DNA of 5,197 bases from Chloroflexota bacterium (GTDB taxonomy: Bacteria > Chloroflexota > Anaerolineae > B4-G1): the NCBI GenBank assembly GCA_003648085.1, contig QMOC01000232.1:1-5197 (forward strand), written 5' to 3'. A program made the translations under genes and the position numbers. How positions within the stretch are numbered: position 1 is the first letter of the stretch; each line of letters begins with the position of its first letter. Positions 1 through 4,723 of this stretch are shown here, piece after piece. The notes below the pieces were generated by a model that worked only from the letters and a program-made list of their open reading frames with translations, was not told where the DNA came from and did not search any database.

Positions 1-33
1 GAATGCTGTGACTTATTGCGGATCTAAAAACTC

Positions 34-40
34 GGGAGGT
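34..40 (+). promoter_or_regulatory. Shine-Dalgarno site of the bS22-like gene
   Basis: GGGAGGT lies six bases before the ATG at 47. This near-perfect match to the anti-Shine-Dalgarno fixes the start of a gene that would otherwise be easy to miss because of its size. Any promoter would lie at or beyond the window edge; no convincing -35/-10 pair is visible in bases 1-33. Confidence 0.75.
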
Positions 41-46
41 GTTTTA

Positions 47-148
47 ATGGCTGGTGCACGTAAATGGCGCAAGAAGAAGATATCTAAACACAAGCATCGT
101 AAGATAATGAAAAAGACACGCTGGCAACGTAGACACAGGAAGAAATAG
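47..148 (+). CDS. Small basic ribosomal protein bS22 / AURKAIP1-COX24 domain protein (33 aa)
   Basis: This 33-residue protein begins MAGARKWRKKKISKHKHRK and continues with a KKTRWQRRHRKK tail. More than half of its residues are Lys, Arg or His. The layout (basic N-terminus, S/M-K-H/K-K-H-R-K core, K-T-R-x-Q-R-R end) is that of the AURKAIP1/COX24 C-terminal domain, which in bacteria forms the tiny bS22 protein of the 30S subunit, usually about 33 residues and rRNA-bound. The exact family-like length, the ATG with a strong ribosome site and the TAG stop at 146-148 support a complete gene. It is the only plus-strand gene here and faces away from the oxidase remnant. Such genes are often left unannotated. 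A general basic RNA-binding peptide is the alternative, but the core motif makes bS22 much likelier. Confidence 0.82.
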   Translation: MAGARKWRKKKISKHKHRKIMKKTRWQRRHRKK

Positions 149-228
149 TCCCCTTTCCGACCACTAAGCACCTCGATGTCTGTTGGGATGACGCTCTGTT
201 GATATAACCCGGGTTGGGCGCTCCTCCG

Positions 229-647
229 CCACCAGGGGCAGATATTGCCCGGATTCAAGATGTGGTTGGGGTCGAAGGCGGCTCTGATCAGCGGGAATCT
301 CCCGGCTGAAGCCGGACGTTTCACCGATCCGGAGGCCCCGCTTCAGCAGGGATTTTCCGGCTGAAGCCGGATGTCCTACCGATCCGGAGGCCTCGCTTCA
401 GCAGGGATTTTCCGGCTGAAGCCGGAACGTCCCACCGATCCGGAGGCCTCGCTTCAGCGGGAATTTCCCGGCTGAAGCCGGACGTCCTACCGATCCGGAG
501 GCCTCGCTTCAGCGGGAATTTCCCGGCTGAAGCCGGACGTCCCACCGATTTTAGCCACACCCATTCGATTTGGGCCTCGTCCAGCGCCATGGGGAGGTAC
601 CTGCGGCGCGTGGCGCTAACCCCATGCTCGCCGGTGATCATCCCGCT
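229..647 (-). pseudogene. C-terminal remnant of an FAD-linked oxidase (GlcD/D-lactate dehydrogenase type), split by a repeat array
   Basis: On the minus strand, codons from about 647 downward read SGMITGEHGVSATRRRYLP, then MALDEAQIEWVWL. This matches the C-terminal FAD-oxidase motif (G-T-I-T-G-E-H-G-V-G, then a helix with EAQIE). The protein breaks off at 555 and resumes at 291 in another frame as IRAAFDPNHILNPGNI, the hallmark end of the FAD-linked oxidase C domain. Between the halves lies a 263-nt repeat array. Joining base 555 to base 291 gives an uninterrupted EWVWLIRAAFDP. Only about 55 codons of a gene of roughly 460 or more codons remain: upstream of SGM the frame loses similarity and runs into the radical SAM stop region, so the 5' part was lost by a separate event. 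No stop occurs just after the ILNPGNICPWW end; the frame stays open into the antisense of the bS22 gene. Non-functional. Confidence 0.82.
292..554 (-). repeat. Tandem REP-like hairpin repeat array (4 full units + 1 partial)
   Basis: On the minus strand the units run 545-491 (55 nt), 490-436 (55), 435-380 (56, one extra base), 379-325 (55) and a 33-nt partial at 324-292. Each begins with a GTRGGAC-like head (GTGGGAC or GTAGGAC; GTGAAAC in the partial unit), followed by CCGGCTTCAGCCGG. It then carries a longer fold in which GCTTCAGC pairs with GCTGAAGC around GGGA/TCCC, and ends in GAGGCCTCCGGATCG. A GTAG/GTGG head plus imperfect palindrome is the classic form of bacterial REP sequences mobilised by RAYT (Y1 transposase) enzymes. 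No RAYT gene is present here. There is no unique spacer between units, so it is not a CRISPR. The block sits inside the oxidase remnant and shifts its frame (263 = 3x87+2). Confidence 0.88.
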
Positions 648-685
648 CTTGGGGGCTCCAAAATTCGCCAGACTCCGGTCTCTTC

Positions 686-1453
686 TTAGAACCAGTAGGC
701 CCGGACCTGGAGTCCTGTGCGCTCTTCGACCTCCTCAGCGATGCGCTTCAGCACATAGGGGAGGACCCGCTCCACGCCCGCCTCCGGTACGGGATAATCG
801 GTGCTGTAAATCTGCACCTGGGCCGGCCTGACCGCAGCGAGGGCGGCGACCCACGCTTCAAACGCCTCTCCCCGGATGTTGCTCACCCTCCCGTCTACCA
901 GTACGCTCTGGACAATGCAGCCAGGGACCTCCTTCAGGCCGTCCATAATGTCCTCCAGTTTGACCTCTGGAGCGGGACGGTTGATACGGGCCAGCGTCTC
1001 GGGGTCTCCGGCATCCAGTTTCAGGATCGGCGCATCGAAGAGAGCCAGAGCCTCCCGGATATGCGGGAAGTGTGCAGTGGTACCGTTGGAGAAGATGGCC
1101 AGCCTCACCTTTGGGCTGATGTCATCGCGCAGGCGACGGACGGCAGCGGCAATGGAGGGGAAATGGGGATGCAGGGTCGGCTCGCCGTTGCCGGAGAAGG
1201 TGAGGTAAGCCACATCCGGGTGCCTTCGCAGGGCCATTTCCACCGTCGTAAGTACCCTCCGCATAGGGGGGAAATCCCCTTTCTTGGGCACCAGGGTTTT
1301 CACGTCAGTGCGGCCATAGTGACAGTAGACGCAATCAAAGGAGCACAGTTTGTAACCGGTCGGGAGGAGATTGACGCCCAGCGAGCGGCCCAAACGGCGG
1401 GAGAATAGGGGGCCGTAGATTATGTCTTTCTCAAGGGGAAGCACGCGCATCAC
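686..1453 (-). CDS. Radical SAM protein, COG0731-like
   Basis: This 255-aa protein has the radical SAM cluster motif CSFDCVYC (Cys37, Cys41, Cys44), which would bind a [4Fe-4S] cluster to cleave S-adenosylmethionine. A YGPLFSRRLGRSLGVNLLP stretch precedes it, and FSGNGEPTLHP (about 86-96) is the GGE-type SAM-binding motif. LAIFSNGT and LKLDAGDPET further along fit the TIM-barrel strands. The N-terminal signature is typical of the COG0731 group, distantly related to wyosine-forming TYW1 and often annotated only as radical SAM protein. Substrate unknown; a tRNA-modifying role is not shown. The start is GTG at 1453 (GGAG at 1464-1461, 7-nt spacing) or ATG at 1450. Its TAA at 688-686 is followed closely by the oxidase remnant. 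The tRNA-Gln gene lies 139 nt upstream on the same strand. Length and motifs look intact. Confidence 0.9.
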   Translation of the reverse strand: MMRVLPLEKDIIYGPLFSRRLGRSLGVNLLPTGYKLCSFDCVYCHYGRTDVKTLVPKKGDFPPMRRVLTTVEMALRRHPDVAYLTFSGNGEPTLHPHFPSIAAAVRRLRDDISPKVRLAIFSNGTTAHFPHIREALALFDAPILKLDAGDPETLARINRPAPEVKLEDIMDGLKEVPGCIVQSVLVDGRVSNIRGEAFEAWVAALAAVRPAQVQIYSTDYPVPEAGVERVLPYVLKRIAEEVEERTGLQVRAYWF

Positions 1454-1487
1454 GGTCTCTCTCCGGTGCTATGTTATAATACAATTA

Positions 1488-1507
1488 GCCCGGCCATTTG
1501 GCCGGGC
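1488..1507 (-). terminator. GC-rich hairpin after tRNA-Gln, probable terminator
   Basis: A perfect 8-bp stem GCCCGGCC/GGCCGGGC closes a 4-nt loop (AAAT on the minus strand). On the minus strand it is followed by TAATTGTATTATAAC, which is U-rich but interrupted. It lies 85 nt past the tRNA 3' end and 34 nt before the radical SAM start, so it could terminate the tRNA transcript or attenuate readthrough into the radical SAM gene. The tract after it also holds TATTAT/TATAAC, which could be a -10 box, but no matching -35 was seen. Confidence 0.5.
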
Positions 1508-1592
1508 CATCTCATTGTGAAGGGTAGAAATGTCCCCTGCGGCCGTTGTATGGATGGCTCCGGCCGGCCGCGGGGAAACGGAGAACGCCAGG

Positions 1593-1663
1593 CTGGGGGA
1601 CGAGGATTCGAACCTCGACTTACGGATCCAGAGTCCGCTGTCCTGCCGTTAGACGATCCCCCA
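1593..1663 (-). tRNA. tRNA-Gln (anticodon CUG)
   Basis: The 71-nt cloverleaf can be drawn by hand. The acceptor pairs TGGGGGA (1663-1657) with TCCCCCA (1600-1594), followed by a G discriminator at 1593. The anticodon stem is GCGGA/TCCGT around loop CTCTGGA, giving anticodon CTG and so decoding CAG (Gln). The T arm is CGAGG-TTCGAAT-CCTCG. The U1-A72 closing pair and G73 discriminator agree with glutamine identity. The bases after the discriminator are CCT, so the CCA tail is not fully encoded and must be completed by CCA-adding enzyme. Confidence 0.96.
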
Positions 1664-1703
1664 GAGAGTGAGAGTTAGTGGGACGCTTGCGATTGCGGAA
1701 GTC

Positions 1704-1732
1704 ATTTTACCACAACCTAACTCCTCTGACAA
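1704..1732 (-). promoter_or_regulatory. Sigma-70-type promoter of tRNA-Gln
   Basis: On the minus strand TTGTCA (1732-1727; 5 of 6 to TTGACA) and TAAAAT (1709-1704; 5 of 6 to TATAAT) are separated by exactly 17 nt. Transcription would start near 1697, giving a 5' leader of about 34 nt for the tRNA at 1663. Spacing, position and strand all agree, so this is a well-supported promoter by eye. It might also feed the radical SAM gene if the hairpin at 1488-1507 is leaky. Confidence 0.72.
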
Positions 1733-1785
1733 GTAGGGGGCAACTGTCTTGTATTTGGGACGAGTCTCCGAGAAGCCAAGGGTTC

Positions 1786-1811
1786 AACCTGCGCGAGAGC
1801 CGCGTTAGGTT
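1786..1811. terminator. Stem-loop between the KAP-FGE gene and the tRNA promoter
   Basis: AACCT (1786-1790) pairs with AGGTT (1807-1811) and the inner CGCG pairs with CGCG around a 5-nt loop, with small internal mismatches. On the plus strand the stem runs into TTTCTTCTTTATTCTTC, a U-rich tail. On the minus strand it follows the TAA of the KAP-FGE gene by 6 nt but lacks a U-tract. It could protect or terminate the end of the large transcript, or stop antisense transcription; which one cannot be told from sequence. Confidence 0.4.
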
Positions 1812-1817
1812 TCTTCT

Positions 1818-4154
1818 TTATTCTTCCTCCTGCGGCCGCGGGCCCGTGACGACGCGGAAGCCGATGCGATTCGAGCGATGGCCGGGGTGGCTGTAGTCGC
1901 GGGCGAAGCAGCGTGCATCCTCGGCACGGAAGTTCCACGAGCCCCCACAAATGATGATTTGGTTCTCGCCCAGCCGTGAGGTCGTCCACTCCCACACGTT
2001 CCCCGCGCAGTCGAGCAGGCCGTAGGGACTGGCCCCGTCCGGGTAGACCCCCACCGGTGTCGTGCTCCCTATCCCGCTTTCGCGCACATTGGCTCGTTGG
2101 GGATCGAATTCATTTCCCCAGGGGTAGATGCGCCCATCCTCGCCCCGAGCCGCCTTTTCCCATTCCACCTCGGTGGGCAACCGTACCCCGGCCCACTCGC
2201 AGTAGGCAAGGGCGTCCTCCCAACTCACCAGCACCACGGGGTGATTGGCCTTGCCCTCGGGATAGGTGCGTCGCTGCGGGTCCCAATTGTACGGCTCGGC
2301 CCATACTTCGTCGAGGTGAGGCACGGGATAGGCAGGGTTTTCGGCCAGGAAACGGGCGTATTGAGCGTTCGTGACCGGGTAGCGACCGATGCGGTAGGCC
2401 ATCACGTAAGTTGGCTCTTCCTGCCTACCCTGCTTGAACTCGCCACCGGGGATGTCCACCATTTCGTCGAAATCCCGTGGGTCGCCTAGATACGCCAGGG
2501 CCGTACCGGCCGAGATGCGCTGCGCAAGAGTGGCCTCTGCCTCTGGCTCGAGCAGCCGTGCCAGAGCCTTGACGTACTCATCCGCTAGGCCCTCCGCCTG
2601 CACGGTAGCGACGGCTGCCCGCAGTCGGGTGGGGTCATTACTCAGCAGATCCTGCCACCACCGGGCGGCTTCCATCTCCGATGTCTGCCCTGGTTCCTTG
2701 CTAGTCGTGCGGGTCAGATAGATATAAGCGTTGATCTGATCGCGGGTCAGGTCGGCGAAGGGTGGCCCGACCCGCAGCATACGCAGCAGCGGTTTATAGC
2801 GCAAGTATCGCTCCAGCAGCGTCACTGTCTCCGGCGTCTCTTCGGCCAGCGGCGGCACCGCACGGCGCACTTCTAACCCTTCTCGCGCAGCCCACTCCAG
2901 ATCCTGAATCAGATTCGGGTACTCCAGCAAATCGCGGTAGAGGTCATGGTAGCGTGCCTGGATGACCACCATTTTAGCCAGGAGCCCCGGCACGATGGGC
3001 TCCATCGTGCCGGCCGCTACTCGACGCTCGGCCAGTTTGAGCAGGAGGCGGAAGATGTTGAGTGTGCGCTTCACCACGCGTGGGTTGGGTTCCAGACCCA
3101 GCGCCAGGATGTCCCGGCAGCCGGGGGACAGATGGGGATCGTGCTGGTCAATGAAATCGGCAATTTGGTCATCCTCCAGCGGTGGAAGATAAAAGGGGAG
3201 TTGCACAATCTTTTCCAGGTAACTCTGCCCGGCGATGGGAACATCTCCCGTGCTCTCGTCTTCCCCCACCAGATAACTGGCATACTGCACCCGTACCACC
3301 CGCTCAATGACGTCTCGATCCACAGCGAGGAAAAAGACGCAGCCCCGGACGTCGAGGAACAACTTGATCGCCTCCAACACTTCCACCGCGCGCTCCGGCA
3401 GGCAGCGATCGAGATCGTCAATGAAGACCACCAGCAGGCCGTTACGACCCCAGATGTACTCCCGCACCAGGTGAGCGAACCCGCCCTGGAACTCTTCGAG
3501 GAGCATCAGTTGCCGGCGGTAGACCTCGGTGCGCTCGCGCTGAAAGGCCGAGACAATCTCTTCCAGTGTCCCCATCTCGCCTTGCAACAGTTGTATCAGT
3601 TGAAGGAATGTAGCGGGGGTGGGAATCAGGGAGAGGCCCAGGTGCAGCGCCCCTTTGCCCAGCCTGGGCCAGTCAATGCGGATCGAGCCCGCCTCAGTGC
3701 GTTGTACGTCGGTGTAGAGCCGCATGCGCCAGTCTGCGACTTGCCGGGCGTCCTCCTCACTGAGTTGGCCGCTTTCGAGCCCCTCCAGCACACGCAGCAG
3801 CAATGCCCGCCACAGCGCTCCCTCGTCTCGTTCGTACTGCCAGGCGTTGAACCAGATGACCCGGGCCCAGCGGTGACCCGCCGTGCGGCGGTTAACCAAC
3901 TGCTCGGCGACCAATCGCATCAGGCTGGTCTTGCCGCTGCCCCAGGGGCCGAAGATGCCGATGGTGATAGGGGTATCAGCGCTGAGCACCACCTCGGTCA
4001 GGACCTCGGCGTAGTGGGAGAAGTTAAGCCGGTCGTGTCTTGCGCCCAGGATGGGTTGGTCAGTCCACAGGTGGTGCGACTGGATGCCGGATGCTAGATG
4101 CTGGATGCTGGACGCCGGATGTCGGATATTGGACGATGAATCTGTCATATTCAT
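1818..4154 (-). CDS. KAP-family P-loop NTPase fused to a C-terminal FGE-sulfatase (C-type lectin fold) domain
   Basis: This protein has 778 residues. The KAP NTPase part (about 33-400) shows Walker A GPWGSGKT (69-76), FNAWQYE (102-108; the conserved KAP FNxWxYE motif), Walker B VVFIDDLDRC (242-251), LAVDRDVI (276-283) and a NPRVVKRTLNIFRLL segment (357-371). A helical linker (about 400-560) ends in an RISAGTALAYLGDPR motif of the kind often found just before FGE domains in NTPase sensors. The FGE-sulfatase/SUMF1-type domain (about 565-770) includes VDIPGGEF, PVTNAQYARFL, PVVLVSWEDALAYCEWAG, RLPTEVEWEKAARG, YPWGNEF, GNVWEWT, GGSWN and GFRVV. The paired cysteines of true formylglycine-generating enzyme after GGSW are absent, so it is probably a binding module, not a sulfatase activator. 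The start is ATG at 4154, in a 4-nt ATGA overlap with the upstream membrane gene. KAP NTPases are often membrane-linked, and some act in defence. An intracellular sensor with an NTP-driven switch is inferred. Confidence 0.9.
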   Translation of the reverse strand: MNMTDSSSNIRHPASSIQHLASGIQSHHLWTDQPILGARHDRLNFSHYAEVLTEVVLSADTPITIGIFGPWGSGKTSLMRLVAEQLVNRRTAGHRWARVIWFNAWQYERDEGALWRALLLRVLEGLESGQLSEEDARQVADWRMRLYTDVQRTEAGSIRIDWPRLGKGALHLGLSLIPTPATFLQLIQLLQGEMGTLEEIVSAFQRERTEVYRRQLMLLEEFQGGFAHLVREYIWGRNGLLVVFIDDLDRCLPERAVEVLEAIKLFLDVRGCVFFLAVDRDVIERVVRVQYASYLVGEDESTGDVPIAGQSYLEKIVQLPFYLPPLEDDQIADFIDQHDPHLSPGCRDILALGLEPNPRVVKRTLNIFRLLLKLAERRVAAGTMEPIVPGLLAKMVVIQARYHDLYRDLLEYPNLIQDLEWAAREGLEVRRAVPPLAEETPETVTLLERYLRYKPLLRMLRVGPPFADLTRDQINAYIYLTRTTSKEPGQTSEMEAARWWQDLLSNDPTRLRAAVATVQAEGLADEYVKALARLLEPEAEATLAQRISAGTALAYLGDPRDFDEMVDIPGGEFKQGRQEEPTYVMAYRIGRYPVTNAQYARFLAENPAYPVPHLDEVWAEPYNWDPQRRTYPEGKANHPVVLVSWEDALAYCEWAGVRLPTEVEWEKAARGEDGRIYPWGNEFDPQRANVRESGIGSTTPVGVYPDGASPYGLLDCAGNVWEWTTSRLGENQIIICGGSWNFRAEDARCFARDYSHPGHRSNRIGFRVVTGPRPQEEE
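1845..1946 (-). other. DGR variable-region-like 3' segment of the KAP-FGE gene
   Basis: Residues 737-770 run from GGSWN to GFRVV. In DGR target proteins of the FGE/C-type-lectin class this is where the variable region sits, usually an Asn-rich array ending in an invariant GFRVV. Here the intervening residues F, R, C, A, D, Y, S and H occupy those sites, and most use NNC or NNT codons (TTC, CGT, TGC, GCC, GAC, TAC, AGC, CAC), which fits change from AAC/AGC-type template codons. High GC alone also favours NNC codons, and no template repeat or reverse transcriptase is present in the window. Treat as a candidate only. Confidence 0.35.
4078..4133 (-). repeat. Degenerate 7-bp tandem repeat at the 5' end of the KAP-FGE gene (8 units)
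   Basis: On the minus strand eight consecutive 7-mers follow TCCRRCA: TCCAATA, TCCGACA, TCCGGCG, TCCAGCA, TCCAGCA, TCTAGCA, TCCGGCA, TCCAGTC. They encode residues 8-26 (the SNIRHPASSIQHLASGIQ stretch), which are not part of the KAP fold. Because 7 is not a multiple of 3, gain or loss of one unit would shift the frame ahead of the NTPase. Only two neighbouring units are identical, so the tract is partly decayed. Confidence 0.8.
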
Positions 4155-4723
4155 CGTTCCCCGTCCCTTTTGGCTCTTTGCTGCCGGGATAGCAGCCAGG
4201 CCCCCAGGCCCAGTCCCACGACGGGGCCGGTCCAGTAATACCCGACGCCCGCCCAGAATGGGCTGACGATCTTTTCGTAGAACCTCACGCTGGCCGGCGA
4301 GTAGCGGAAGGACAACAAGTGACGGCTGCTATCCAACGCCGGGTTCAGATAAGCAGCTGCCAGCGCATAGCGGGAGTGTACCACCAGCAGGCCAACCTGG
4401 ATGAGGTAAAGAATACCCAGGCCCACCAGCAGCAAAATCAACCGGTTGCGCCAGGTCAATCGGGGTATAGCAACTGCCAGAGGCAAAAATGGGATCACTG
4501 TGTCAATGGCCATTTTGGCAAAGGTGGTCTCTGCGGCTATGGACAAACCACCTCGCTCAACACGATGCTGATTGAGGGAGCGCAAGACGATGTGCGTCTC
4601 CGGGGCAGTTTCTATGAGTTCGAAAACTGCATTGGTACCGGCTACGACTGCTCGGGCGTAAACCAGGCCCGCAGATGACCACAGGGTCAGCACCAGCGCG
4701 AAAACCAGTCCATATCTAACCAA
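4151..4723 (-). CDS. Multi-pass membrane protein, likely exosortase-system partner
   Basis: From a TTG at 4723 the protein has 190 residues, but the start is uncertain because no in-frame ATG or GTG lies well placed. An in-frame ATG at 4864 would give 237 residues but would add a stretch that is only the exosortase gene read in another frame, so it is rejected. Membrane segments are visible near 4-27, 71-88, 94-115 and 161-178, with a loop (31-66) and a soluble-looking stretch (116-158) between them. The C-terminus is basic (SRQQRAKRDGER). I see no catalytic motif. It overlaps the exosortase end by 8 nt and the KAP-FGE start by 4 nt (ATGA), so the three genes are probably one transcript with coupled translation. 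Exosortase H loci often carry a small associated membrane protein of about this size, and this is the best guess for its role. That assignment comes from context. Confidence 0.65.
   Translation of the reverse strand: MVRYGLVFALVLTLWSSAGLVYARAVVAGTNAVFELIETAPETHIVLRSLNQHRVERGGLSIAAETTFAKMAIDTVIPFLPLAVAIPRLTWRNRLILLLVGLGILYLIQVGLLVVHSRYALAAAYLNPALDSSRHLLSFRYSPASVRFYEKIVSPFWAGVGYYWTGPVVGLGLGAWLLSRQQRAKRDGER

Noticed and set aside
292..554. CRISPR array
   Set aside because: Units abut each other with no unique spacers, the unit is 55-56 nt with internal hairpins, and no cas genes are present.
321..641. Continuous minus-strand open frame of 106 codons through the repeat array
   Set aside because: Only its first ~34 residues are oxidase-like; the rest is the translated REP repeat in varying frames, so it is not a real protein.
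589..831. Plus-strand frame of 80 codons overlapping the oxidase remnant and radical SAM 3' end
   Set aside because: Proline- and arginine-rich antisense shadow without a ribosome site or known motif.
1845..1946. DGR template repeat within the window
   Set aside because: Reading both strands I found no second copy of this segment in the window, so a complete DGR is not claimed.
1845..2462. Active formylglycine-generating enzyme (sulfatase activator)
   Set aside because: The paired cysteines expected after the GGSW motif are missing and no sulfatase is nearby, so the fold is kept but the catalytic role is not supported.
2946..4097. Long plus-strand open frame (383 codons) opposite the KAP-FGE gene
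   Set aside because: It is the antisense of a strongly supported protein with many family motifs. The translated sequence shows no recognisable domain, and high GC readily gives long shadow frames.
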